Positions 43,222 to 52,547 are shown, numbered from the stretch's first letter. The stretch is 64,000 nucleotides of DNA from an uncultured Oceanospirillaceae bacterium (GCA_937974825.1 CALJVD010000032.1:34138-98137), one strand, 5' to 3'. The notes: a model not told the origin generated them from the letters alone. Translations and numbers: made by a program.

Positions 43222-45411
43222 CTATTTAACCTCGTGTATAGACTGCAACTGATGACGACGCCACGCCCATACACCCGGTAAGAAAACCACTAAAAAAATC
43301 ACCACTAACACAATAAAGGGCCACATAACGGGTTGGTTCCATTGTTGTTGTTTTTCTTGGCGAACCTCAGGGTCAATATTGTAGTACTTCAACACCGCAG
43401 GACTGATGCCATGGGGTTTCGTATTACTGACCCACTGATTATTTAAAATATAAGAATACGGGTGCCACATAGATGCCCAAGGTGCATCGTATTGAAAAAT
43501 ATCGACCATTTGCTGAATAATTTGAAAACGTTCAGGAGAGTCTTCCATTAACTGCATTTTGCTAAACAGGCGATTGTACTCAGGGTTATTGTAGTTCGCT
43601 GAGTTCACCCCACTACCACCGGTTTCTACTATGCCATTTGGGCCATACAGTAAAAACATAAAGTTCTCTGCGTCAGGATAATCAGCCAACCATCCCCATT
43701 GAAATAGCTGCGAATTTCCATTGCCCATTTTCTCTTTAAAACGGTTGTAGTCTGTGGCTCGAATATTTAACTGAATATTAAGCTTTTTAAATTGTTTGAC
43801 CATCCAGCTTTGTACCGCGCTATTACCACCCGAGGTGGTATCAAAGTTAAGCACTAATGGCTGCCCGGTTTTAGCATCACGACCGTTCGGATATCCAGCT
43901 TCTTTTAACAGTTGCTTTGCGACTTCAAGCTTCTTACGCTGAATTTGACCGTTGTGCATGGTAAATACATGTTTGTTTAGCCCAGCTTCACCCGGCTCAT
44001 GACCAAAAATGCCGGCAGGTAACATGCTTTGCCCAACCTGACCACGACCATTAATAAATATCGAGATCATTTCTTGTTGATCATAGGCAATAGCAATGGC
44101 TTGGCGTAGCTTACGCTTTCGTTCTTTTTCTGCCGGCGTTCCGGTATTACCAACCACATCATCCAGCATATTAAAGCCAAGGTAGTAGGTACCAAGCACA
44201 ATGTCTTTCTCTAAACGAACACCGCGTTCTTCCATTTCTTCGCTAAGCGTAATACCTTCGCCACCCACACGTACGGCCTGATCGAAGCTGTCTGCAGCAA
44301 TTCCTGAACGATCGTAATAGCCTTGCATAAACTTAGTCCACAAGGGAATGGCTTCTTTTTCTAAGCGATAAACGGCTTTATCTAACAAAGGCAAACGCTT
44401 GTTTGCATCGTCTAACAGACCGGCTTCTAGATCACCCTCTTCACCCGTACTTGGATAGAAATCATCTCTGTAGTTAGGGTTTCGCTCTAAAATCATGACT
44501 TGGTTTGGGTCATTTTTAGTGAGCATAAAAGGCCCTGTTCCTACGGGGTACCAGTTAAGCGAAATGTTTCTATCCAGCAAGCCGGGCTGATGGTAGAACT
44601 GATCAACGACCACGGGCAACGGAGCAAAAAAGTGGAAGGCCAACCAATATTTAAATTGCGGATACTTTCCTTTTAAACGAATACTGTACTCATAACGACC
44701 AAGCTCTTGTAGACCGCTAAACTCAATTTGACGCAAATCTAGCCAGGCGTCTTTACCTTGCTCTTCTTCTAGCTGCTGTCGCGCCTCTAACACGGCCTGT
44801 GAAAACTCACTCATGCCGTCTATATACTCACTCAACAAACCACGAATAGGCGACAGTATTTTAGGGTCGGCCAAGCGTCGAACTTCATACAGGTAATCTT
44901 CCGCAACCAGCTCTTTAGTGTCTACATGCTCAAAGTCGGCAATATCGTTAAAGGCCCTGGCTTCTTTGGCAGAGTGAAAACGATAGTAAGGCTCGCCTTT
45001 ATCGTTTTTTGCAAAAGCCGGATGCGGTTGGTACTGAATACCCGGTTTTATGGTGAAGTAATAGGTGCTGTAGGCTAGTTCCTCTGAATCTTCAGGAACT
45101 TGGTTACCGTCTTTGTCGGTAAACACTATGCGAGGCATTTCCGTCAGAGTATTAGGCTGTAGCTCATAAGGACGTTTTAAATAATGGTACGACAATGGCG
45201 CATCGTACACTTGGTCGATAAAGCGTGATTCATCTGTACTGTAGGAACGCGCCGGATCAAGGTGTTTAGGTCGTTCGGCAAAACTGGAATAAATAATTTT
45301 CTTACCTGCATCCGCTTGTGGGTGCGGAGCGTTCCATGTTGAGTCACAGCCGGTTAATAAAAATACAGCAGCCATGAAAATAATGGAAAAGTAACCGTGT
45401 TTATTCGCCAT
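43222..45411 (-). CDS. ABC extracellular solute-binding lipoprotein with C-terminal helix
   Basis: The 729 residues are a family-5 (DppA/OppA-like) binding protein. They have an N-terminal lipobox (FLLTGC) that predicts lipid anchoring. Family segments include ERPKHLDPARSYSTDE, WYPVGTGPFMLTKNDPN, and QFKKLNIQLNIRATDYN. Unusually, the C-terminus carries a membrane helix and basic end (WPFIVLVVIFLVVFLPGVW, then RRHQL). So it seems anchored at both ends, which is not standard for the family. It is first in the leftward cluster of ABC genes. Confidence 0.88.
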   Translation of the reverse strand: MANKHGYFSIIFMAAVFLLTGCDSTWNAPHPQADAGKKIIYSSFAERPKHLDPARSYSTDESRFIDQVYDAPLSYHYLKRPYELQPNTLTEMPRIVFTDKDGNQVPEDSEELAYSTYYFTIKPGIQYQPHPAFAKNDKGEPYYRFHSAKEARAFNDIADFEHVDTKELVAEDYLYEVRRLADPKILSPIRGLLSEYIDGMSEFSQAVLEARQQLEEEQGKDAWLDLRQIEFSGLQELGRYEYSIRLKGKYPQFKYWLAFHFFAPLPVVVDQFYHQPGLLDRNISLNWYPVGTGPFMLTKNDPNQVMILERNPNYRDDFYPSTGEEGDLEAGLLDDANKRLPLLDKAVYRLEKEAIPLWTKFMQGYYDRSGIAADSFDQAVRVGGEGITLSEEMEERGVRLEKDIVLGTYYLGFNMLDDVVGNTGTPAEKERKRKLRQAIAIAYDQQEMISIFINGRGQVGQSMLPAGIFGHEPGEAGLNKHVFTMHNGQIQRKKLEVAKQLLKEAGYPNGRDAKTGQPLVLNFDTTSGGNSAVQSWMVKQFKKLNIQLNIRATDYNRFKEKMGNGNSQLFQWGWLADYPDAENFMFLLYGPNGIVETGGSGVNSANYNNPEYNRLFSKMQLMEDSPERFQIIQQMVDIFQYDAPWASMWHPYSYILNNQWVSNTKPHGISPAVLKYYNIDPEVRQEKQQQWNQPVMWPFIVLVVIFLVVFLPGVWAWRRHQLQSIHEVK

Positions 45412-45770
45412 TGAGAAGGATTATCCGTCTTTTTAATTTTTTGATTTTATTATCGATTGGCTCTAACTGAGAGCTGCTTTTACTAGAGTGTGCCAAGTTT
45501 TTGTAGTTGAGCAAGACTTTTGCGCTTAATCAATAACTTATTAATAAACCAGGCATATTATGCTGCTTACATACAAAACGCTTAAATAGATACCTAGCTT
45601 TTAAAAGAGTTCAAGAACACTCTTCTACACTCCTAGAGTGATGTGGCGGTCTGTCTGTATTTTTGTGATAATAGCGACTATTTTTGAACCCTATTATTTA
45701 GCGGCATTTTCTTCCAAGCTAATTTATTTCGGCTAGTGCTGTATTGCGTTAGTCAGTGGACATATACAAC
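45412..45770. other. 359-base intergenic region before rsxA
   Basis: This gap separates the divergent ABC binding-protein gene from rsxA. It holds a small hairpin, GCTCT-AACTG-AGAGC, at 45460-45474 and a palindrome, CACTC-CTA-GAGTG, around 45628-45640. I see no convincing promoter, RNA gene or ORF in it. A FNR-like half-site at 45520 is weak and was rejected. Confidence 0.5.
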
Positions 45771-46352
45771 ATGAGCGAATTTCTATTAATTCTAGTCAGT
45801 ACTGTACTGGTGAATAACTTTGTATTGGTACAGTTTTTAGGTTTATGCCCATTTATGGGGGTTTCTAGCAAACTTGAAACCGCTATAGGCATGAGTGCTG
45901 CCACCACCTTCGTACTCACCCTAGCTTCGGTCTGTAGCTACCTAGTTTACACCTACATCCTTCTGCCATTCGACCTAGCGTATTTAAAAACCATCTCTTT
46001 TATTATGGTTATTGCAGTAGTGGTGGGCTTTACCGAACTGGCTCTGCGTAAAACCAGCCCTGTGCTTTATCGTGTGCTTGGTATTTTCTTACCTCTTATT
46101 ACTGTGAACTGTGCTGTATTAGGGGTAGCTCTTTTAAACATCAATCGTAATCACAGCTTTGCTGAATCCGTCTTTTATGGGTTTGGCGCTGCTGCGGGCT
46201 TTTCACTGGTAATGATTGCCTTTGCTGCCCTGCGTGAGCGTGTAGCCTTAGTCGATGTCCCTAAACCTTTCCAAGGCTCTGCTATTGCTATGCTCAGCGC
46301 TGGCTTAATGGCTCTCGCCTTTATGGGCTTTACTGGTTTGGTGAGTATCTAG
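45771..46352 (+). CDS. rsxA: Electron transport complex subunit RsxA
   Basis: This six-helix membrane subunit of the Rsx/Rnf complex couples ion gradient and electron transfer between NADH and ferredoxin-like carriers. Its 193 residues equal E. coli RsxA. MSEFLLILVSTVLVNNFVLV, with QFLGLCPFMGVS and ITVNCAVLGVALLN, are characteristic. The ATG at 45771 is chosen over a GTG 15 bases earlier because it gives the family N-terminus. It leads an operon rsxABCDGE with short spacing throughout. Confidence 0.95.
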   Translation: MSEFLLILVSTVLVNNFVLVQFLGLCPFMGVSSKLETAIGMSAATTFVLTLASVCSYLVYTYILLPFDLAYLKTISFIMVIAVVVGFTELALRKTSPVLYRVLGIFLPLITVNCAVLGVALLNINRNHSFAESVFYGFGAAAGFSLVMIAFAALRERVALVDVPKPFQGSAIAMLSAGLMALAFMGFTGLVSI

Positions 46353-46354
46353 AT

Positions 46355-46957
46355 ATGTCGATGCTTTGGATTTTATTATTAGCCGCCATTCCATTAGTGA
46401 TTTTAGCTATGTTCTCAGGGGCCTTACTAGGCTTTGCTGAGGTACGCTTTAAAGTTGAAGGCAACCCAATTGCCGACCAATTGAATGATATTTTGCCTCA
46501 GACTCAATGCGGCCAGTGTGGTTACCCAGGCTGCCGTCCTTATGCAGAAGCCATTGCCGCCGGCGAAAAAATCAATAAGTGCCCACCCGGTGGTGAAAGC
46601 ACTATTGCTGCCATTGCCGATTTACTGGGTGTTGAGCCAGAACCCTTAGATGCTGAACATGGAGTTGAAGACGACGTCCCTTTAGTAGCTTTTATTCGTG
46701 AAGAAGAGTGCATTGGCTGTACTAAATGTATTCAAGCCTGTCCCGTTGACGCTATTGTTGGCGCCGCCAAACAAATGCATACCGTGATTAGTGATGAATG
46801 CACGGGGTGCGATCTATGTGTAGAACCTTGTCCTGTAGACTGTATTGATATGATTCCCGTTGAAACCACCATTAATGATTGGTTTTGGCAAGCTCCAAGT
46901 AACAACCTAGAGCTTATTGCTACTGATCGTCAGACTGTTACTGGAGAACCATCATGA
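46355..46957 (+). CDS. rsxB: Electron transport complex subunit RsxB (ferredoxin-type)
   Basis: The 200-residue membrane-anchored iron-sulfur protein has an N-terminal helix and an Fe-S domain, CGQCGYPGCRPYAEAI. Two 4Fe-4S motifs follow: CIGCTKCIQACPVDAI and CTGCDLCVEPCPVDCI. It passes electrons from RsxC toward RsxD/G/A/E. It begins 2 bases after rsxA and overlaps rsxC by 4. Confidence 0.95.
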   Translation: MSMLWILLLAAIPLVILAMFSGALLGFAEVRFKVEGNPIADQLNDILPQTQCGQCGYPGCRPYAEAIAAGEKINKCPPGGESTIAAIADLLGVEPEPLDAEHGVEDDVPLVAFIREEECIGCTKCIQACPVDAIVGAAKQMHTVISDECTGCDLCVEPCPVDCIDMIPVETTINDWFWQAPSNNLELIATDRQTVTGEPS

Positions 46958-48681
46958 ACCTAACCTTGCATCGTTTTCATGGCGGTATTCACCCAGCACA
47001 AAACAAAGAGCAATCGACTCATCAACCGATCAAGTCTATTCCATTGCCCAGTCAATTGATTTTGCCCGTACGTCAACACAGCGGAACACCAGCAAAACCG
47101 ATAGTATCTGTGGGCGACTCTGTGCTGAAAGGACAGGTAATCGCAGAGGCCGTAGGGCATCGTTCAGTTCCTATACACGCACCAAGCTCTGGAGTTGTTA
47201 GCGCGATTGAAGATCGCACCACTAGTCACCCTTCGGGGCTGCCTGAGCTCTGCATTATTATTGATACCGATGGCCTAGAACAATGGTGTGAACACCCGAA
47301 TCTATTTAATAAAACCGATTGCCAGTCGTTGTCAGACTTACCTAACGAAGAGATTCTTGAGCATATCCAGAACTCTGGTATTGCCGGTCTTGGTGGCGCG
47401 GGCTTCCCGACTGCTCTAAAACTCTATAAAACCAAACACCACACTCACACCTTAATTATTAATGGTGCCGAGTGTGAACCCTATATTACCGCTGATGACA
47501 TGCTGATGCGCGAGCGCGCCGACCATGTTATTCAAGGTGCACAGATCTTATTGCATCTTAGCGAAGCGAAACGTTGTTTAATTGCTGTTGAAGACAACAA
47601 GCCTGAAGCTATCCGCGCATTACATGAAAGTCTACAAGTGCTAAAGGTTAATCCTGCTATTCAAATCGTTAGCATCCCAACTGTTTATCCTTCCGGTGGT
47701 GAAAAACAATTAATCAAGATTTTGACGGGCGAAGAAGTTCCAACTGACGGCATCCCTGCCGACATTGGTGTTATTTGTCAGAACGTCGGTACGGCAGCGG
47801 CGGTTTATCGCGCTGTGTATTTTGGTGAGCCATTAATTTCGCGTATCACCACCGCCACAGGTGATGCTATCAAGCAGCCCGGCAACTACGAAGTACTCAT
47901 AGGCACACCTTTACCACACTTCCTTGAACATACCGGCTACATTGCTCAACAACCTGAGCGCATTATCGCCGGTGGATCCTTAATGGGGTTTACCCTGCCA
48001 GAATTGAATGTGCCCTTAATTAAAACCAGTAACTGTATTCTGGCACCAACAACTTCTGAACTGCCACTCAATGACCTGGCCATGGAGTGTATTCGTTGTG
48101 GCCAATGCGTTAGCGCTTGTCCGCAAGGGCTTTTACCCCATCAACTGTATTGGTTCAGTAAGGCGCAAGACCATGAAAAAGCAGAGCAACACAATATTTT
48201 TGACTGTATTGAATGCGGTGCTTGCTCTTTTGTCTGCCCAAGTCATATCCCTCTGGTGCAATACTACCGCCATACCAAAGGTGAAATACGCACCGAGCGA
48301 CTTGCACAGCAAAAGTCAGAAATTGCACGCCAACGCTATGAAAACCGCAATGAACGATTAGCACGAATAGAAGCAGAACGTGCAGCTGCCCGCGAAGCAC
48401 GCGCTAAAGCAAAAGCGGAAGCAGATGCCTTAAGAGAAAAACAAGAAGCTGAGGCTGCAGCCACTGCTAGCCCTGACAGTCAGATTGAAGATTTAGAACG
48501 TAAAATACTAGCGCAACAAGACCGTGTCACTAAGGCACAAAAGAGCCATCAAGCGGCACAAGAAGCTAATCTAGACACCGCGGATATTTTATTTAAGGCC
48601 GTTGAGAAACAGCAAACAAAATTACAGCAGCTAGAGCAAGAGTTAATCGCTCTACGCAATAACGTAACTCAGGAAAATTAA
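46954..48681 (+). CDS. rsxC: Electron transport complex subunit RsxC (NADH-binding)
   Basis: The 575-residue peripheral subunit binds NADH and FMN. IAGLGGAGFPTALKLYK is the family nucleotide-binding segment, followed by INGAECEPYITADDMLM. Two 4Fe-4S sites are CIRCGQCVSACPQGLLP and CIECGACSFVCPSHIPLV. A C-terminal Ala/Glu/Lys-rich coiled-coil tail (about residues 450-575) is present, shorter than the long repetitive tail of E. coli RsxC. It has a 4-base overlap with rsxB. Confidence 0.95.
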   Translation: MNLTLHRFHGGIHPAQNKEQSTHQPIKSIPLPSQLILPVRQHSGTPAKPIVSVGDSVLKGQVIAEAVGHRSVPIHAPSSGVVSAIEDRTTSHPSGLPELCIIIDTDGLEQWCEHPNLFNKTDCQSLSDLPNEEILEHIQNSGIAGLGGAGFPTALKLYKTKHHTHTLIINGAECEPYITADDMLMRERADHVIQGAQILLHLSEAKRCLIAVEDNKPEAIRALHESLQVLKVNPAIQIVSIPTVYPSGGEKQLIKILTGEEVPTDGIPADIGVICQNVGTAAAVYRAVYFGEPLISRITTATGDAIKQPGNYEVLIGTPLPHFLEHTGYIAQQPERIIAGGSLMGFTLPELNVPLIKTSNCILAPTTSELPLNDLAMECIRCGQCVSACPQGLLPHQLYWFSKAQDHEKAEQHNIFDCIECGACSFVCPSHIPLVQYYRHTKGEIRTERLAQQKSEIARQRYENRNERLARIEAERAAAREARAKAKAEADALREKQEAEAAATASPDSQIEDLERKILAQQDRVTKAQKSHQAAQEANLDTADILFKAVEKQQTKLQQLEQELIALRNNVTQEN

Positions 48682-48686
48682 GCATC

Positions 48687-49733
48687 ATGGCTTTGTTAAC
48701 CATTTCATCGCCCCATACGCATAACAACAATAGCACCACTAAAGTGATGCTAACCGTTGCTTTAGCTACATTGCCGGGCTTGTTTGTACTAACAGGTTTC
48801 TTCGGTTGGGGAACCTTAATCAACATAGCCTTAGCCAGTGTCACTGCACTCGCTTTTGAGGCCGCTACTCTTAAACTGCGCCAGCGACCCGTAAGCTTTT
48901 ACTTAAAAGACGGCTCTGCCCTACTCACTGCCCTGCTGTTGGGCTTAGCATTGCCACCTTTTACCCCATATTGGGTGACCATAGTCGCTGTCGGCTTTGC
49001 GATTGTCTTTGCTAAACAACTATACGGTGGTTTGGGTCAAAATCCGTTTAACCCTGCCATGGCCGGTTATGCACTGGTTTTAGTCTCCTTTCCAGTACAA
49101 CTTACAACCACTTGGGCACTTTCAACCCAGATGAGTGGGCAAGAGGTGCTAAGTTTTGCTGAAACCGCTAGCGCTATTTTTACAGGGCTACCCGTGGCTG
49201 ATGCCTATTCTGGTGCGACTCCTCTGGATGTCTATAAAAACCTTATTAGCAGTGGGACAACCGACTCTGCTGCAAATCAAAACACCTTCAATGGTTGGCT
49301 AAATGGGGGGTGGGAATGGGCTAACCTCGCCTTTTTAGCCGGTGGCCTCTTTCTTTTATATAAACGTATTATTACCTGGCATATTCCGGTCTCAATGTTA
49401 ATAGCTCTCAGCCTTTGCTCTCTAATTATCGGCTGGGATCAAGACCTTTACACGCCTCTATCACTGCATTTATTAAGCGGGGCTACCATGTTAGGGGCTT
49501 TTTATATTGCTACCGACCCCGCTTCAGCTAGCACTACCCCTCGAGGGAAAATCATTTATGGCGCCGGTGTTGGTGTTTTACTTTACGTTATTCGTACATG
49601 GGGTACTTACCCAGATGCTGTTGCCTTTGCGGTACTGCTAATGAACTTTGCGGCGCCGTTAATTGACAGTTGGACCCAACCACGCACATACGGTCACAAA
49701 AAAGCCAAACGTGGCTTACCGAAAGCCAACTAA
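48687..49733 (+). CDS. rsxD: Electron transport complex subunit RsxD
   Basis: This membrane subunit of 348 residues carries covalently bound FMN on a Thr in the SGAT motif, seen as LLSGATMLGAFYIATDPAS. FGQNPFN-like GLGQNPFNPAMAGYAL and RQRPVSFYLKDGSALLTALL are also family hallmarks. Several transmembrane helices are evident. It begins 5 bases after rsxC and precedes rsxG by 9 bases. Confidence 0.95.
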   Translation: MALLTISSPHTHNNNSTTKVMLTVALATLPGLFVLTGFFGWGTLINIALASVTALAFEAATLKLRQRPVSFYLKDGSALLTALLLGLALPPFTPYWVTIVAVGFAIVFAKQLYGGLGQNPFNPAMAGYALVLVSFPVQLTTTWALSTQMSGQEVLSFAETASAIFTGLPVADAYSGATPLDVYKNLISSGTTDSAANQNTFNGWLNGGWEWANLAFLAGGLFLLYKRIITWHIPVSMLIALSLCSLIIGWDQDLYTPLSLHLLSGATMLGAFYIATDPASASTTPRGKIIYGAGVGVLLYVIRTWGTYPDAVAFAVLLMNFAAPLIDSWTQPRTYGHKKAKRGLPKAN

Positions 49734-49742
49734 GGGTTGATC

Positions 49743-50396
49743 ATGAACGAAATTTTGCAATCAATTCGAAAAAACGCGATAGGCTTAGGTATTTTTGCAC
49801 TAGTGACAGCAGGTGCGGTAACCGCTGCACAAATACTGACGGCAGAGCGCATCGATAAAAATATTAGAATGGCACAAGCCAAAGCCTTAAACGAAATTGT
49901 TCCGGTGGGCAGCTACGACAACGACATATTAGAAGACACTCTCAGTTTACAAGACTTCGATACCTCCTTACTGGGTCCAATTAAACAGTCTGATACTATT
50001 AGCTTTGCACGTCTTCAGAACCGTATTGAAACTGTATTAATTCCTGCCGTTGCCCCCGATGGCTATACGCAAGAAATTCGCCTTTTAGTAGGTATTAACG
50101 CCGATGGCACTCTAGCCGGCGTGCGTGTAACCGAACATCGTGAAACACCTGGGCTTGGTGACAAAGTCGACTTAAAAAAATCACCCTGGATTTTAAATTT
50201 TTCAGGAAAGAGCTTAACTAACCCTAACGAAGAAGGTTGGACAGTTAAGAAGGACGGAGGTGATTTCGACCAGTTTACCGGTGCAACCATCACACCCCGT
50301 GCTGTTGTCACTGCGGTAAAGCGCGCCCAGCAGTTTTATAATATCCATAAAGATACATTGCTTAACCATAAGCCGGAGGTTCAGCATGAGCGATAA
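49743..50396 (+). CDS. rsxG: Electron transport complex subunit RsxG (FMN-binding)
   Basis: The 217-residue periplasmic-facing subunit has one N-terminal helix and an FMN-binding domain. The flavinylated Thr is in FTGATITPRAVV. GVRVTEHRETPGLGDK is also typical. The ATG at 49743 is preferred because AGGG lies 6 bases upstream; the TTG at 49737 overlaps that site. It overlaps rsxE by 11 bases. Confidence 0.94.
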   Translation: MNEILQSIRKNAIGLGIFALVTAGAVTAAQILTAERIDKNIRMAQAKALNEIVPVGSYDNDILEDTLSLQDFDTSLLGPIKQSDTISFARLQNRIETVLIPAVAPDGYTQEIRLLVGINADGTLAGVRVTEHRETPGLGDKVDLKKSPWILNFSGKSLTNPNEEGWTVKKDGGDFDQFTGATITPRAVVTAVKRAQQFYNIHKDTLLNHKPEVQHER

Positions 50397-51090
50397 ATCC
50401 TTAACCAGCATTAGCCTCGATGGTCTCTGGAACAACAACCCTGCCCTAGTTCAGCTATTAGGGTTATGTCCCTTACTCGCGGTTACGGGATCGGTTGTTA
50501 ACGCTTTAGGGCTAGGCCTTGCCACTATGTTGGTATTAGTAGGCTCGAACCTATCAGTTTCTCTTATCCGAAACCATGTATCCCCTACGGTACGTTTGCC
50601 CGCCTTCGTAATGATCATTGCATCCTTTGTAACCGTAACAGAACTAGTTATGCAAGCGTTCACCTATGAGCTATACCAAGTGCTTGGTATTTTTATTCCG
50701 TTGATTGTCACTAACTGTGTCATCCTGGGTCGCGCCGATGCTTTTGCCAGTAAAAACGGCTTACTGCCCTCTTTTGTTGATGGTTTTATGATGTCCTTAG
50801 GCTTTATGGCGGTATTATTTTTATTAGGTGCGATGCGTGAGATTTTGGGACAAGGCTCTATTTTTTCAGACATGCACTTACTGTTTGGCCCTATGGCAGC
50901 TAACTGGAAAATTGATTTAATTGCCGACTATCCAGATTTTCTGTTTGCTATCCTCCCACCCGGTGCTTTTATGGGAATGGGATTATTAATTGCCCTAAAA
51001 AATAGCTTTGATGACGTTATTAAAAAACGTGCAGAACGTAATAAAGCCCCGGTGGTTACAGGCTCTAAGCGCGTTCGTGTAACAGGCTAA
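50386..51090 (+). CDS. rsxE: Electron transport complex subunit RsxE
   Basis: This membrane subunit of 234 residues has NPALVQLLGLCPLLAVTGSV and QVLGIFIPLIVTNCVILGRA, a paralog of RsxA. It completes the complex. The C-terminal KKRAERNKAPVVTGSKR is cytoplasmic and basic. It is last in the operon; nth, which follows rsxE in E. coli, is not next here. A terminator lies 36 bases downstream. Confidence 0.95.
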   Translation: MSDKSLTSISLDGLWNNNPALVQLLGLCPLLAVTGSVVNALGLGLATMLVLVGSNLSVSLIRNHVSPTVRLPAFVMIIASFVTVTELVMQAFTYELYQVLGIFIPLIVTNCVILGRADAFASKNGLLPSFVDGFMMSLGFMAVLFLLGAMREILGQGSIFSDMHLLFGPMAANWKIDLIADYPDFLFAILPPGAFMGMGLLIALKNSFDDVIKKRAERNKAPVVTGSKRVRVTG

Positions 51091-51125
51091 CTCATTCTTT
51101 TCTATATCTTTTTTCTTTCTATAGC

Positions 51126-51153
51126 ACAGTGGGTCGACAATTCGAGCCACTGT
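51126..51153 (+). terminator. Terminator of the rsx operon
   Basis: ACAGTGG-G-TCG and CGA-G-CCACTGT form a stem with one mismatch around a 6-base loop, followed by TTTTT. It lies 36 bases after the rsxE stop. Confidence 0.82.
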
Positions 51154-51197
51154 TTTTCATCCTATCATTCCTCTTATCCTTATAAAATGTACGGTTA

Positions 51198-51211
51198 TTG
51201 ATTTGCATCAA
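51198..51211 (+). promoter_or_regulatory. FNR/Anr box before the hemerythrin gene
   Basis: TTGATTTGCATCAA is an exact match to the FNR consensus TTGAT-N4-ATCAA. A TATATT (51233-51238) suits a -10 element. If transcription begins about 7 bases further on, the box centre falls near -41.5, the position for class II activation. The box lies about 62 bases before the ATG at 51273. Confidence 0.78.
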
Positions 51212-51272
51212 GCCGTATAAATCCACTTTAACTATATTGTCTTGCACGATAATAATAAAAGAGGAATTGACG

Positions 51273-51740
51273 ATGGAAATATTTTCTTGGGAAGAAGAAT
51301 ACAATTTAGGAATCGATGTCATTGATTCCCAGCACAAACAAATCGTTAACTATATTAATGAGCTAAGCTACTCCATTAAGCGTGATGACAGCGCCGAGGT
51401 CTATAACGTACTCGAACAGCTTAGAGATTATTGTTTAGATCACTTTGAATTTGAAGAACAATTAATGAAACAAGCAGGCTACATTCTGTTTGAGGCTCAT
51501 CAAAACATTCATAACCGTTTTAAAGAACGAGTTGAAAGCATCCAAGAAGAGCTATCACAAGGTAAAGATCCAATGAATGTGGCACGTCGAGTTAGAACTT
51601 GGTTAATGACTTGGCTCATTCGACACATCCAACACGAAGATACAGATTACGTTCCTTATGTTAAAAAAATCATCAAAAAGGAAGAAAACTGGATCAAATC
51701 AGCATTAACTCGTGTTTTTGGTAGCTCTACCGTTTCATAA
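51273..51740 (+). CDS. Bacteriohemerythrin
   Basis: The 155-residue diiron oxygen-binding protein has the hemerythrin ligand set: H21 (IDSQHKQIV), H57 and E61 (LDHFEFEEQ), H76 and H80 (FEAHQNIH), H118 and D123 (RHIQHED). It may bind O2 or buffer iron in the cytoplasm. A C-terminal helix after residue 135 is basic. The ATG at 51273 has GAGGA 7 bases upstream; an upstream in-frame start (51198) lies on the FNR box and is rejected. The promoter suggests induction when oxygen falls. Confidence 0.9.
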   Translation: MEIFSWEEEYNLGIDVIDSQHKQIVNYINELSYSIKRDDSAEVYNVLEQLRDYCLDHFEFEEQLMKQAGYILFEAHQNIHNRFKERVESIQEELSQGKDPMNVARRVRTWLMTWLIRHIQHEDTDYVPYVKKIIKKEENWIKSALTRVFGSSTVS

Positions 51741-51750
51741 ACACACTAAA

Positions 51751-51773
51751 GGTTGCTTCACACCGGAGCAACC
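51751..51773 (+). terminator. Hairpin after the hemerythrin gene
   Basis: GGTTGCT and AGCAACC form a perfect 7-bp stem with a 9-base loop, 10 bases after the stop codon. There is no T run, so it is a weak terminator candidate. Confidence 0.5.
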
Positions 51774-51883
51774 ATTCGCTTAAATCGAAAGATAAGCTCA
51801 TGATTTTGGTATTTTATTCTTTTAAATAAAAACAGATAATAGCCTCAATTCAAAACAACACACACTTTCTCGAGGTTATTTTT

Positions 51884-52477
51884 ATGAGTGCTATCGATTT
51901 AATTAAAAAACGTCGTACCCAATACGCAATTGGTAAAAACATTGAATTATCACAGAGTGAAGTAGAAGAACTTGTGCGTGAAACCGTGCGTGAAACACCT
52001 TCTGCGTTTAACTCACAAAGCTCACGTGTCGTAATTTTATTCAATGATGAACACCAAAAACTTTGGAACATAGTTAAAGACAGCTTACGTCCTCTGGTTC
52101 CTGCTGAACAGTTCCCTACCACTGAAGCTAAACTAGATAGCTTTGCCGCTGGTGCAGGTACAATTTTGTTCTTTGAAGACGAAAAAGTAATTGAAGGGCT
52201 GCAAGAAAAATTTGCTTTATACGCAGACAAGTTCCCTATCTTCTCGCAAAACTCTGCAGGTATGGCTCAGTTTGCTGTATGGACTGCACTGGCAGACAAA
52301 AACATTGGTGCAAGCTTACAGCACTATAACCCTGTCATTGATGAAGCAGTACGTAAAAACTGGAACCTACCAGAAAGCTGGAGTTTATCTGCTCAAATGC
52401 CATTCGGTTCTAACGAAGCTGGCTTTAATGAGAAAGACTATATGGATGATGCTGAGCGCTTCCGCGTATTCGCGTAA
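51884..52477 (+). CDS. Nitroreductase family protein
   Basis: The 197-residue FMN oxidoreductase starts with SAIDLIKKRRTQYAIGKNI, an FMN-phosphate-binding segment. PSAFNSQSSRVVILF and SAGMAQFAVWTALADKNIGA are the conserved pocket. The family reduces nitro compounds, quinones or related substrates with NAD(P)H. It resembles the Frm2/Hbn1/YdgI branch. The physiological substrate is unknown. GAGG precedes the ATG by about 9 bases. Confidence 0.9.
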   Translation: MSAIDLIKKRRTQYAIGKNIELSQSEVEELVRETVRETPSAFNSQSSRVVILFNDEHQKLWNIVKDSLRPLVPAEQFPTTEAKLDSFAAGAGTILFFEDEKVIEGLQEKFALYADKFPIFSQNSAGMAQFAVWTALADKNIGASLQHYNPVIDEAVRKNWNLPESWSLSAQMPFGSNEAGFNEKDYMDDAERFRVFA

Positions 52478-52494
52478 GCTGAATAGCGATACAA

Positions 52495-52530
52495 AAAAAA
52501 GCGCCTTAGAGAAATCTAAGGCGCTTTTTT
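52495..52530. terminator. Bidirectional terminator between nitroreductase and nagB
   Basis: The two 16-base arms (AAAAAAGCGCCTTAGA and its exact complement) enclose a GAAA loop. A and T runs flank the stem so it can work in both directions. It lies between two convergent genes. Confidence 0.93.
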
Positions 52531-52547
52531 AGTGTTTAATTAAATAG

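Noticed and set aside
45520..45533. FNR-like TTGCGCTTAATCAA before rsxA
   Set aside because: Only one half-site matches well. It is about 240 bases from rsxA with no placed promoter.
46917..47201. Extra ORFs within rsxB/rsxC and on opposite strands of long genes
   Set aside because: They are frame shadows of recognised genes, with no ribosome sites or family similarity.
51198..51272. Extended start of hemerythrin
   Set aside because: The first in-frame start codon lies on the FNR box and the extension has no family match.
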